NCBI GenBank assembly: GCA_021432635.1
Contig: MU270026.1
Location: 523,311 to 587,310, forward strand
DNA from: Thozetella sp. PMI_491
Taxonomy: Eukaryota; Ascomycota; Sordariomycetes; Chaetosphaeriales; Chaetosphaeriaceae
DNA: 64,000 nucleotides
Direction: 5' to 3'
Positions within the stretch are counted from its first letter, which is position 1; the number at the start of each line of letters is the position of its first letter. A model generated the notes under the pieces. It saw only the letters and a program-made list of their open reading frames with translations, had not been told where the DNA came from and searched no databases. This document shows, in pieces, positions 1-11,329 of the stretch. The position numbers were made by a program, and so were the translations under genes.

Positions 1-29
1 ATCTCGAGATCAGCCACTGAGCGGCAACT

Positions 30-311
30 TTAAAACCGCACTTGAACGAGACCAGGATCACCTGGGAAGTAGTAGAGACGATAGCCCGGCGAAAAGTAGG
101 TTGACAGAGATGGCGAAAGTACAGCCCCGGGGAAGGTGTTAAGAGACTCTGTCGCTGATTCGCCCTTCCACCAATTCGCGATGCGATAGAGGAAAGCTTT
201 CCGCCGCAATTGTGGAGGTAGTAGGCCCTTGAGATATGTCAGTATGTAGGACTCGATTTCGGCCGCGTGTGCGTGCGCACCTAAGCCCGGCGAGTAGAAA
301 GCTGCAATGGA
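30..311 (-). CDS. possible terminal exon of an unrecognised gene
   Basis: An uninterrupted reading frame of 94 codons ends at a TAA (30-32) and has no ATG. It begins just after two AG acceptors (CACAG before 311, TTGCAG before 301), as a last exon would. It encodes runs such as LLPPQLRRKAFLYRIANWW and STYFSPGYRLYYFPG, whose aromatic and basic composition looks protein-like rather than random. I do not recognise the family. A second minus-strand open stretch at about 585-748 (with FLGWMAAGWDIK) could be an upstream exon, but I could not join the two with certainty. This might also be relic coding sequence. Confidence 0.3.
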   Translation of the reverse strand, partial: SIAAFYSPGLGAHAHAAEIESYILTYLKGLLPPQLRRKAFLYRIANWWKGESATESLNTFPGAVLSPSLSTYFSPGYRLYYFPGDPGLVQVRF

Positions 312-982
312 CTGTGGAAGCGATCAGTTAGCAGGACAAACGGGGTTTGGGGTTGCTTTTGTCACCCACGGTAGAGAAAAATGGCCCTGTTATAGCCCTA
401 TTGGGGCTTGAAAGGCTCCAGGGCCTAGCCGGAGATGCTGTCGTGGCCATGTTGGGGCTTAAAGGGGTGCGTGGCCAGCGATTTATGAGCCTAAAGGTGG
501 TTAACCTTAAATTTGGAGCAGTCTACGATAGGTAGCTCGAGTTCAGCATTGCAACAACTGTCTCAGCATACTAGAGTCTTGCAGAATCCTGTCGATGTCG
601 ACTTGGATGATCTTTTGATATCCCACCCGGCCGCCATCCATCCGAGAAATATGGTGTCCTGCTCAAGGGCTTGCCTTTTGATTTCGTCCCGCGTAGGACG
701 ACTGGTGAAAATGCGGTGGTTTACGTTTTTTTTGCCCCTATCTCTCAAATGAACGCAGAGAGAATATCGCTCCGCATGTGAGGGGTAAATTCTAAGCTTA
801 TTTGTGTTGGCCAGGTGAGAAGGGAAAGCTCGGAAACCTTGATTTATTAAAGCTCCCTCCAGAAGAATAGGTTAAGCTCGCTAGGCTGTCTGTAGTGAGC
901 CCATCACATTGACTTGCTTCCGAACGTATTCACTCTGCTTCGCAAACATCTATGTCCAACTATACGATTTTGGACGCTGTCT

Positions 983-3900
983 CTAGACTAATAAGCGCGC
1001 TGTCTCGATGCCATACGATCTGGGATCATATAAGAACTTCCGCGCCGGGTCCATCCCAACATTTAAATGAACCCGGATCTGCTCGGGGCCAATCCCCGCC
1101 ACAGGGTATAGACGGCCCCCGCCCAAGTCATAAGGGATGTAGCCTACACATGATCTTATGAGTCTATTGTGTCTTACCTAAAGTGAATAAAAGGAGGCAC
1201 GTACCGAGTAGGATTCCCTCACGCGTGAAGAATATTTCGCGCACCGTAAAGTCGATGCCACAGCCGACTGTGTGGCCCTTGGAATAGAGGCGGTCCTCAG
1301 CGTCGTGGTTTTCAGCGTCTCTGTTGTATACAAAGATGCCGCCGTCGTCGCCATGATAGCCAAAAGACGGACCGAAACCTGACTCCCAGCCTGGCATGAT
1401 CGATATCTGGGTGTAGCGCGAGGCGAGTCCAATGGCCACCGAGCTATTATGAGTTAGCTTCGCTGAGCAGATACACCGATCTGGGGGCGGCTGAATGAAA
1501 ATGGAAGGGGTAGACGGCAAAATGTAAGCAGCGCATGATAGAAGTGGACAATAGAAGAAGTCACGAACCCCTCGGTGAGCTCGGACTCCAACACTGTCAT
1601 CTCAAAGTAGAAGCGGGATACGCCGAGCGGCACCGGGTGATTAGCTCGAATGAGGCCACGGAACCAGTCATAGGATTCTGTAACAGAAAAGGGATCAGAA
1701 TCGTCTGGACGACACAAAAGTATTGGACAAATTAGTCATGCCCTTAGGGGAAACATACCACCAAAGGTGCGGAAAGCCTCAAGCCCGTCTTCGGACACGG
1801 CAATACGCCGGTACGCATCCCTGGGGTCGGTGCTCCACTGCGTCGGGGGCAAGCCGGCCACGGCAGCGTCCCGAGACTGGAGCTTTTCCAGCACTCCCTC
1901 GTTGTCGTATTCCTCCAACAGCTGCACGATGTCCTTCTGGCGTGTCTGATAGGCGAGTGCCAGCGGGGACCATCCGTGGCGGTCCGATGTGATAGCAATG
2001 CGATGCGCCCCATCTTGTTCCACAATCCGCCTACAAAGGTCGACGGAGCCAGTTTCGATGGCGACATCAAGCAGCTCTAGAAGCTGGGTTTCTTCCATAA
2101 TCGAAGCACCGCGCTCCAGGAGCAGCTCCACCGTGCGGCAGCACAGCTTCTGCCTGTTCTCTAGCACACCCCTGGTGCGCCAAAAGCCTCCTGCTAAGTC
2201 TAGCGCCGTGGCATCCTGGTTGTTGGGCATGTGCAGGTCCGCGTTGTGTTCCAACAGGAGTGCCACAATGTCAGCATACCCGCGCGCCGCAGCCGAATGC
2301 AGCGGCGTGTTACCTATATGATTGGTGGCCGTTGCCAGCGCTGTCGCGGCCGTGGCCACATCCAGAGCCGTGGCCGCGTTGAGCAGCGCGCTGACAACTT
2401 CTATACTACCCCGTGAGGCAGCGAGATGCAGCAACGTGTTCCCCTTAATGTCAGGCCCCGCTAGTCCCTCGAAGGCTCGGCTGGCGTCCGTCTTGGCGAT
2501 CTCTGCTACGGCTTCTAGGAGGACGGCCAGAATGCTGGCGTTATTCCGGTAGGTCGCGATGCTGATAACGTTGCGGAGCTTTCCGTCTCGCAGCAGCGGG
2601 TCAGCCTTGGCTCTGAGAAGCATGTGGACGAGCTCGGCGTTCTGCAGGTCGGTGGCCTTGTGTAGGGCTGTGCGGCCGTAAACGTCGATGTCGTTCACAT
2701 CGGCGCCGTTCTCCAACAGCGCCTGCGCCGCCGCCACGTTGCCGCATAACGCGGCCTCGTATAGCGGGGCCTGGCTGTCCTTGTCCTGCATGTTGACATC
2801 GGCACCGTGCTCGAGCAGAAGTCGGAGGATATTCTCGGGAGCGTTCGGCCAAGCAAAGAGCCAGTGCAGCGGCGTCTCGCCGATCGAGTCTGGCGCGTTG
2901 ACATCCACCTTGGGTCGTCCTGACCCGGCCGGGGGCTCATAGCTGAGTATCGCCTTGATAGTCTCGATGTTGCGTGTCCGTACTGCCAGATGAAGACTCG
3001 TTAGCTGGTCAGTGTCGGGAGTGCGTATCGTCGGGTCGGCCCCATTGTCGAGCAAATATTGTACCAAGGAAGAGGGGCCATTTGCGGCCACAAGCTCAAG
3101 CAGTGCTGTGTATCCGCCGACCGACTGGGCCATCTGGGCGTTGATTTCGGCCCCGTGCTCGACCAATATCTTAACTCCCTGGTAATCGCCCAATCCCATG
3201 CAGGCAACCTGGAGCAGTGTCACGTCATTCTCGTTCCGCAGGTTCACGTCGCCCTGCTCTTCTTCGAGATAGCGACGCAGGCGGTGGATGATACCGTTGC
3301 GTGTCGCAAGGTGCACGGGGTGGTCGAAAGTCTTGAAAGCCCGAGATGGCATGACCAGCTTTTGCCAGATATGCTGTATGGGCTCGTTGGTGAAAAATTT
3401 GTCGATCTCATGGTAGAGCGCTTCCCACTCCACCGGGTCTCTCTCTTCCGTCTTCCAGCACTTCTCAGCTTCTCGCACATGATACATCCAGTGTGTGATC
3501 TCATAGCGCAATGAGGCGCTTGAATCCTCGACGTATCCTGGGGCCTGGACTGGGTATCCCTCGGTCGGCGTATATACCGATGACGTGTTAGGATGGTCGT
3601 GAGCTAATGGCTTATCTTGCTTGCTTACACTCTCCGTACCTGCGCCTGCTGCTTGGGGGTCGTCGGTCGAGTTTGTTTCCGCTTGGCCGTCTCTCTCGGC
3701 GTGATCGATCGCCTCGATTTTGTTTTCTAGCAACTCGCTACGCTCTGTAGGCTCCTCCGTCTTACTGTCTGCAGTATTTTTCGCGTCATCGGCGGCATCG
3801 GCAGTAGCTAACAGAGCAGCCATGTGATTGTCTAAAACGCTCCTGGGCAAATATCTTTGCTGGAAAGCATGACAGTTCAGCACACGGAGGCAGTACAGCG

Positions 3901-6690
3901 CCATGTCGAGATGTCCACGCTTTGGCGCGGCCCCAGCAACGGATATGACGTCGAATGGGCGATGACACAACGCGCAGGGCGCCTGCTCCCTGTGATCAGA
4001 GCTGGGGTGGTTTTCGATGAAGTCCCGCACAGATGCGTGTTGGAGGGTAATGGTGTCCTGTTCGTCGAATTTTAGGAAGTTTCGTCCCGCAGACTTGAGG
4101 AGATGCATGGATGGTCGGTCGTCGTTCGCCAGCTCGTGTTTCTCCACCGAGACATCGCTTTCCGGTTGCGGGGGTTGTTCTGCTTCCCCAGCAAGAACGT
4201 GCTCGGGCTTAGACTCGTCGTCACCGCTCTCTTCGTCACTGCTCGTGTCACCCTCACTGTCATCACTTTCATCTCGATCACCCTCCTGCTGGTCATAAAC
4301 GCCGTACTTGTCCTCGAGCTCGTCGGCCACGAAAGGGAACGAGATTTCGCCTTCACCACAAATGACCCACCTCAGAGCCACCAGCAAAGGCGTGCGTCTG
4401 GCCTTCTCGAGCTGGAAGAGCTGCTTCTCATACAGCTCCGTCATGTTGTTTGGGAGGCTCTTTATAAACTTCTTATATGAGATTCGGAGGGCCCCGGGCG
4501 CGTTCAGGCTGTCCACGGCAAGATTGGCATCTTGGAAACCAGATTAGCGCTGGATGTGAAATGAACCCCAGACTCTGCAAGAAGATAAGTGGGTAGAGAG
4601 AGCTAAACTTACATCGGAACATACCGTCTGCCTTCGCGGCAATCTTGTTGACGGCCTTTTGGCGTTCGGAAGGCTCAAATCGGTGAAGCTTAGCAAGTGA
4701 CGCACTAACATATGCTTTCAGATCTGTGTCGGTCGTATCCTTCGTGACTTCGATTGTCGGTGGGCTGTAGTCTGAGAGAGCTTTCTCAATATCCGGCTCC
4801 GGTCGCGACGAAATCAAGATGCGCACGTTGAGATCGGCCGTCTCGGCTATCTGTATGAGTGCTTGGAGCAGGCCTTCGGTCCGGTCGTCGCACTCGTCCA
4901 AGGCGTCAACAATGATGTAAACCCGCCGTGCGGCAAACTCGCGGGCCATGCTGCTCAGAAGCGGCCCCATGCCTGAGCTTGTCTGAAACTGCTGGAAGGT
5001 GATGGCTAGCTTTTCCTTATCCGCAGCCTTCCGTGCCTCCTTAACAAGTTGTACACACTTTCGCTTGCGTTCCTTTCGCGTCTGCTCTGCTTGGTTGTTC
5101 TCGGCTTTGCTACTTGCGGGAGCAATGGCAGCTTTGGCACTCTGGGGGGCTGCAGGGATCGTGGTAGTTTTGGCGGCCCCAGCAGAAGATCCGAATTCAT
5201 CGCCGCTAAGGCTGAGCAGCTGTAAAAGCAGATACAGCATGATGTAGTTGCCCTTTTGCAGCGTGTCGTTTCCCGCCTTACAGAAGAAAGAAAGCACAAC
5301 TGGGCGATCCAGCTCTCGGCTGTCTTGCACCGGCCAGTCCTCGTGGCGGTCCTGGACCCAATCGATGACGGAGGACATGAGGATCGATTTACCGAACCCG
5401 GCCGGGCCCTTCAGCCAGAATAAACGCTTGGGAGGATCAGCAGGTGGCACCACTGTCCCGATCCAGCGCATAAAGCCCTCATCTTTCAATATCCATTGGC
5501 AGGTTCCTTGATGGCGACGCTTCAGATTGTCGCTCTGCGTCTCTTGCATCTGCTCCAAACTGGCAGGGTGGCCAGTCTCCAACCAGCGGATCTGCGCCGC
5601 CCAGTCCGCGTCCAACTCACGCTGTTCGTTTCGCTCCTTCTCGCGTACCTGATCGATCTGCATTGCCCCGACGGCCGACGTCAGCCCGTCCAGCTTTTCG
5701 TTTTGTCGTTCCAACTGACGCTCGATTCGGCCAAGCTCCTCCTTGGAAATTTGGAGGGACTCAAGGATGGCCTGTGTATCGGCATTCACTGCCTGGAGCA
5801 CTTCGATGGCCGCTTCGTTGAAGGCGATGCCGACCGCGCGAAGCAAGACATCACGCTTGACCTGTGCATCGCTCACGATGTCCTTGATCTCCTGCGAACC
5901 TCCGAGCATAATAGCCATCGTGCGCCCTGCGTGAACCCTGTTAGCCCGCTGTGGTTTCGGCCCCATTTACGACCCCTCGTTGACCACAGACACAATAGAT
6001 AATCGAGATATTGAGCTCACCAAATGCGCCCTTCTCTAAGAGCAACCTCCGCGACTGGTATGCGAACTTGAGCACCACCGCCAGTACCGGGGGAATCTTT
6101 TCGAGAACTTTGTCGGCGAGCATCCTGGACTCCGAAGTAGAGACGGACAAGCGCCTCATCTGTCGACGTGCGCATATCTGGCAGGTAAACACGAGGTCCG
6201 TCATCTCGTCCATGCTGTCGGTGATGAACTGGCACGTCTCCCAGCTCTGCGTGACGCCATTGGCAATCATGCGGAAGGCTGCCCAGGCGTAGCTTGCTGT
6301 CTCGGGTGCGAACTGCATTGCCTGGTCTCCAATGCGCATGATCAGCTCGAGCCGCTGCACTGCACGGACAAGTTTGACCTCAAAGAGCGAGCCCTTGAAC
6401 AGTACACCGTAGTTCTCGGATGCCTGCTCCTGCGCCGTCTTCAAAGCAAGAATCGTGTCCTGGAGACTCGTCACTGTTTCATCGCGAACTTCTTCCTTCT
6501 CTCGCTTCCGCTTCGACAGCTCGCTCAGGAACCGGGCACGTGCATCGCGCCAGAGGTAGTCCATGCTCCTCTCTCCCGCATCAGAGGCCGCCTTGGTGAC
6601 TGACCGTTGCGTCGTCGGCGTCGTCGGCGTTAACAACGTAGAGGCCGTACCGGGCATTGCCAGCGTGTTTATCGAGAGTTTTGTCGACAT
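983..6690 (-). CDS. NLR-type STAND protein: helical N-domain, NACHT, ankyrin repeats, SPRY
   Basis: Model: exons 6690-6021, 5926-4613, 4530-1759, 1704-1569, 1443-1205, 1143-983, giving 1763 aa; all phases agree. Exon 1 encodes an all-helical domain (MRIGDQAMQFAPETASYAW) like those at the N-terminus of fungal NLRs (DUF7708/Goodbye-like). A coiled-coil linker follows. The NACHT NTPase has P-loop GPAGFGKS near residue 397 and Walker B IIVDALDEC near 560. Ankyrin repeats run from about 1070 to 1570. The last three exons rebuild a SPRY domain: FYFEMTVLE, then IGLASR, SFGYHGDDGGIF, GCGIDF and GRLYPVAG. Members of this class sense a ligand through the C-terminal repeats and oligomerise through NACHT, often triggering incompatibility or cell death. 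The first in-frame ATG is 6690. Less certain: the exon 4 acceptor (1705, or 1678, both in frame) and its GTTCGT donor. Confidence 0.88.
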
Positions 6691-7088
6691 ACTGTTCTCC
6701 CTCCCCGCTGCTCTCCTCTTCACCTCGTTCGTTTTTTTTTTTTTTTCGCTAGTGCCAGTGGGCACAGCCGCGAGGAAACTTTTGAAGTCTCTCAACTTCT
6801 CAGTTTATTAATCGCAACTCCTGCCCCCCGAAACAAAATTTTCCGCGTGCGAACTGGAAGGACAAGTCGCGCCGCTTTCTAATCCCTCCAACTATATTCG
6901 CAAGGCTGAAGCCAGTCGTCTGACACAGACGCCACCTGCTGCATATTGCTTACGCCTCTCAGCTGCAGTAGTATTCTGTACAACCAATGGCATTACCCCG
7001 CACTTAAACCTCACAACACCCGATAGGATCCTAAATACGAAGCCACGTTACGTTATTAGGCAACACTTAGGGTGCAGTACCACATGAA

Positions 7089-7670
7089 TTACCCTGCCAC
7101 TAATGCCCTCCAAAGTTCCAAACTACGGTTACACTGCAGAAGCCTCCTTAGCCTTACGTGTCTCCCCATATCTTCTAGCCATGGTAGCCTTAGCATTAAT
7201 CTTCGTATCAGCCCTCTCGAGATCCAGTCCTTGCTTGGTTTCCAGCTATCCAAGTCAAGATAAGGGTCCATGTCCTCCCTCTCCAGTCCATTGCCGAAGC
7301 TCGTCCATTTCCTGAACTGCTTGTCCGAATTTACCGAAGTTGGAAACTTTACATCGAAGCCGCCATGCCTTGTTAAGCATGGGTGCCCGACGTTGCTGAC
7401 AGGCTGGCTCGTACACAATCGTGGGCGATTTGGTGCCATTCGTGAAATGCACCGTCAAGGAGCGTGCCCTGCGGCTGGCGTGGTCCCACGGGTCGTCCAC
7501 CAAATCTGCGAAAATGATATCACTTGACGACAGGAAGAGAATGAACAGATTAGCGTCTTCTCGAAAGAGGCCATCGATTGGCACGAAAGACGAGTCGGCA
7601 GTGAGAGATCCGGTGAGGGCATACGCGGACGCAACCCTGGACATTCGTTAGCGTGGCTTAATGCCCGCAT
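7089..7670 (-). pseudogene. decayed fragment of a fungal multi-membrane protein gene
   Basis: The minus strand carries a stretch reading SSFVPIDGLFREDANLFILF...DDPWDHA. This resembles the conserved extracellular part of a widespread fungal multi-pass membrane protein family (pattern SSxVPIxxLxRxDADVxLxFLSxNGIxF...DDPW). It is followed by poorly conserved sequence that shifts frame near 7255-7440. No start codon with a signal peptide and no membrane segments can be assembled around it. I read it as a relic, not a working gene. Short open pieces up to about 8060 may belong to the same decayed locus. The family assignment is from memory of the motif and is moderate at best. Confidence 0.4.
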
Positions 7671-8212
7671 ATCCTAGATTGCACATTACCAGGGCGAATA
7701 ATCGGTGACACCGGTGTTGTTTCGGAGATTGTACAGGCCAGACAACATCTGACTGCACTCGTAGGTGTATTATTCAAATCCGCTACCAGGACCGTAAAGG
7801 TATTTTGTGTCGGCCCTTTGATCGGTTGTGTTTATGATATCCGAGTAGCCTTTGGTCTAGATCCGCATATCCGGGAAAGTGATGACGCCAAAAGCTTCGT
7901 TGCTCTCCCGGTAACTGAGTCGATGATGGCATTTCCCTTGCTATTTGCACAGAGGCTGCTCCCGAATGGGCAGTCGGTGTTCGTGCTGACCGTAGCGCGC
8001 GTCAACAGCTCCTGCTGGACAAATATTGTTCACTCCAGGGTCCCGGAAGACTGGTTGCCTTAACACTGCTGGGAGTAGTTGTTCTGACTAGCCAGTTCTA
8101 TTGCCAGGTCATGGTTGAAAATGTTTAGAACGTCCTCCATGCTGATATCGTTTGGGGTGTCAGACAGGGTACCGCATATATCTCCCCGGAGGAGAACCTC
8201 GAACCAAGCTAG

Positions 8213-8307
8213 GTCGGACACCCTGTAAAAGATCGGACACCTTGTAAAAGAACGGACACCCTGTAAAAGATCGGACGCCCTGTAAAAGATCGGACACCCT
8301 GTAGGAG
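8213..8307. repeat. 19-bp tandem repeat, about five copies
   Basis: The unit TCGGACACCCTGTAAAAGA is repeated head to tail about five times with one or two substitutions per copy (CACCTTG, CGCCC, AACGG variants). The last copy decays into CTGTAGGAGA. The period is not a multiple of three, so it is not a protein repeat even though all minus-strand frames stay open across it. It lies about 270 bp upstream of the tRNA-Lys gene. Confidence 0.9.
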
Positions 8308-8576
8308 AAGCCGCTGGCAAGGGCGAAATAGACAATGTAGAATGAAGTGAAGAGGAGTAGTGGTAGAAGGTGGGGACCCCGGTGCACCCTGCTGTGCCAG
8401 CGAGGGCAAGTCGATGTCACAGGTATTTGTCAAGGCCACTCGCTGCCGATGTAATTTCCACGGTCCTCCTAGTTAAACCGGAGGTGGATCGGGTGGTCAG
8501 CGGTGCGGTGGATCCTAGGAACATGCCGACCCCTTCATAGCGCCTCTTGGGACCCTTGGCCCCTCATCACACCGAG

Positions 8577-8716
8577 GCCCGGTTAGCTCAATGTAAGAGA
8601 CGCCCAAGCAAGCTCAGGCACCCAGGCAGGCATCGAAACTAATCTCTCTACAGCGGTAGAGCGTAAGACTCTTAGAGAAAATCTTAAGGCTGCGGGTTCG
8701 AGCCCCGCATTGGGCT
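8577..8716 (+). tRNA. tRNA-Lys(CTT), split by two introns
   Basis: Removing 8593-8653 and 8675-8680 leaves a perfect tRNA. The acceptor stem is GCCCGGT/ATTGGGC with two G-U pairs. The D-stem is GCTC/GAGC with an AATCGGTA loop. The anticodon stem is TAAGA/TCTTA with loop CTCTTAA, so the anticodon is CTT (8671-8673). The variable loop is AGGCT, and the T-arm is GCGGG/CCCGC with TTCGAGC. It decodes AAG lysine codons. The 6-nt intron sits at the canonical site after position 37. The 61-nt insert sits in the D-loop and interrupts box A, although TAGCTCAATGT still partly matches it. Box B (GGTTCGAGCCC) is intact, and a T8 run follows at 8757. Confidence 0.85.
8593..8653 (+). other. 61-nt spliceosomal-like intron inside the tRNA-Lys D-loop
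   Basis: The insert starts GTAAGAG, the consensus 5' splice site. It ends with ACTAAT (branch-like), a CTCTCT pyrimidine tract and ACAG. Excision restores the D-loop exactly (AAT joined to CGGTA). Its length matches the protein-gene introns in this window. Nuclear tRNA introns in fungi are normally a single insert after anticodon position 37, removed by the tRNA splicing endonuclease, so this position and signature are abnormal. Whether it is spliced, and by what machinery, is inference. Confidence 0.75.
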
Positions 8717-8756
8717 CAATTCCCGATGCGCCTTTCGTAGAAAGGCACTCGATAAC

Positions 8757-8764
8757 TTTTTTTT
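8757..8764 (+). terminator. RNA polymerase III terminator of tRNA-Lys
   Basis: Eight consecutive T residues lie 41 nt after the mature tRNA end. This is a strong Pol III stop signal and suggests the split tRNA gene is still a transcription unit. Confidence 0.75.
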
Positions 8765-9171
8765 GGCAGCTGGTATTTTTTGGTCTTCCAATTTTGGCCC
8801 CCGCTGACGACTCCTGGTGTTTTGATCGAGTCAGGGGCTTAGGGTAGGGCTAGTGGGGGTTAGGGTTGACCATGGTAGAGGAAGTCTGCCCACATGAGCC
8901 TCATGGGCGGACTTTGCCCAGACCACAGCTGCTGTATCTTCACCCTGTAGAGAGATAGTCCCTGGGGTGGATTCATCTATATGACTGGTCTGGCCTTTTC
9001 CACCGAATTTCCATTAGCGGTAGCCGTCCTGAATCTGCCTTCGGCTTCTGGCCATCCAGGTGCCCGGTGCTAGTTCAGTACCACATTTCAGCACCACATT
9101 TCAGCACAATCTGGGCTTTCAAAGCACCACTGCCCGTCACCTAATGGCTACCCAGCTCCCCACCAAACGAT

Positions 9172-10838
9172 TTAATATGAAGCATCCCAATCAAAGAAAA
9201 GACGCCCGTCTTCGTCGTTGAGTACGTCTATCCATATGTGATTTTTAAGCGCATCTCGGGTCTCCACCCAGCTAGTAAGGCCAATAGCCTTAGTTGTATC
9301 ATGTAGCTTGGCATGCAGCCAAGATTTATCGTCAAGGCCATTTAGAATAGATAAGCTACTTACCATAATCAGCCAGAGATTAAGTTCTGGCGGGCTCTCA
9401 TTGGCGGTGCGGTCGAGCCACCGACGCAGTAAGGTCCTTAGCTGCTCGCCGAGATGCGCGTAGCTTTGTCGAATACCGTAAGTGTCAAGGAAGAGAGTCG
9501 TTGTGAAGGCCAGCAAACCCAGTCGGAGGAGCTCATGAGCATCGTCGCTATCGTAACTGAGCTGTAGCAAGCGATATTGTCCCGAAACCAAGGTTTCTTG
9601 GAAGAGCTCGGGGTCTATCTTGCGCTTCGCCTGGACGGCAACGTTGATGGCCCGTGCGAACTCCCGTAGGTCTAACCAGACATTATCGAGCCGGGAATCT
9701 GGGTTTTCGCACAGGCTCTGGATTGGTGTGGTCGTTGGAGCCACGGTTCTCGGATCGGCGACGTATAGTGCCCACGAGATGTTGTCTTCGGCGAAGAATA
9801 ATGGCCTGGAGCCTGTCTGTATGGCATGAGCGAGATCAAGTCTGGCGCTATAATTAGCATCAAGGTAACGGCTTGAAGTGAGAAACCAACCTGCAGATCT
9901 TCATTTGGAGAGACCGTTGCGCCACGAGCGCTGCCAGCCCTCCTCTCAGCATCACCATGCGATGCAGACCATGCAAATGATTCCTTGCTGCTTCGAAGTC
10001 TCCCAGTTCGTTTGTTGCCATCGCCAGCGACAGGACGACAAAGAGGATTGAGTTTGACGGCGCGAATTGAACGCTAGTCAATCGCTCTCGGAGATAGGAG
10101 ATGGTCTTGTTCATGTGAACTATGGCCCTAGTTCCGACTTTCTGGTAATGGAGGAGATCAAGGTATGCTTGTGACAGAAATACCAAAGCATGGACATAGG
10201 CAGGATCCTGCCCTAAATCCTTGATCCATAGTCTATTGTCGTCGCCCAGGTCCACGTAGCGTTCGATAGGATGTATGAACCCTTTCATGTGGGCAAGGAC
10301 TAGTTTTTTATGATCGTGTCAATAATTACTGGTGCTTCGAGGAATGCAGACGAAAGCTCTCACATTCGTACATGAGATGTACCATGTAAGGTTGCACATC
10401 GGCAGCGAATCGGATTACATTGAGATCCAAGCTAGTAATTAGCGGACATAAGCCCAGTTGCGCCCCGGTCGTCTGGACTACAGCCCCAGCTCCAGCTGGA
10501 CGAGAGTTGTCTATATCTTGGCCGCCATTTATCCAGGAGCCAGGAACGGGTCGATTGGGAACCGCAGGCCGGCGCTTGCGGCCGGTCATGGCCTGGCTGC
10601 GGATCAATCGACGGGAATTTTCATCGGGCTTAATGTTATCTCGGCCAGTAGCTACGATGAAAGTATCGTAGGCTACTGGCTGGATCCGTTTGGATGTTCG
10701 CCTGGGGCCCTTGTCTCTCGGAGCTTCCTTACCCGTTGATCCGGTGGATTGGTGGGCGCCGTCCAATTCCAACGAGTTATTGGAGGTCTCAGGGGCATTT
10801 TTGGGGGGCCAAACAGATGAGACACTTCCAGGCTTCAT
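9172..10838 (-). CDS. fungal-specific transcription factor domain protein (DUF3468/Fungal_trans_2)
   Basis: Three exons, 10838-10364, 10299-9891 and 9847-9172, join in phase into 519 aa. The N-terminal third is basic and polar and contains FIVATGRDNIKPDENSRRLIR, close to the conserved block of a large fungal family usually annotated as tachykinin-family or DUF3468 proteins. The rest is the helical regulatory domain (QMKIC, then LDLAHAIQTGSRPLFF). No Zn2Cys6 cluster is seen, which is normal for this subgroup. One intron is short (43 bp) with a GTTGGT donor. The gene is divergent from the P450 at 11330, with 491 bp between the two start codons, so local control of that gene is possible but unproven. 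Confidence 0.82.
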
Positions 10839-11329
10839 TTCGCTGTAGCTTCGCAGGTTGATAGGAGGCGGATATAGTGTCTACCAGCGGAGAGTTCGGG
10901 TCTGTAAGGAGAAACCGCAACGGTTCTTGGCGTGCGTGACGCTCCTTTTGGGTCCATTCTGACAAAGCAATAGCCCCCATAAATTAAATGCCAAGGCCGT
11001 TGCGTTTTCCGCTTTCGGAATAGTTAGATGGGCTCGTTCCCTGACGTCAGGCTATCAGAACGATCACAACACCCTATAACAAATAAGGCTAGCCACGGAA
11101 GACCTGGTGACGAATCTGCGTCCGCAGATGTGTTGCGCATACAGTGCAGTTATTACCCAAGAAGACAGGATAGTCCAACTTGGCAGCAGTGAGACGGCAC
11201 AGGTTTCGACATAGAGATTTAAGCCTTGCAGGGTCTCTTGCTGGAGCTATAAAATGCATCTGCTCCCAGTCGCTAAGATCCAAACGTCACGCCATGTAGC
11301 GTAAACTTTGTCACGTGTTAGCCTGCGCA

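Noticed and set aside
8838..8875. TTAGGG-like motifs suggesting an interstitial telomere
   Set aside because: Only two imperfect TTAGGG units within 40 bp, with no array.
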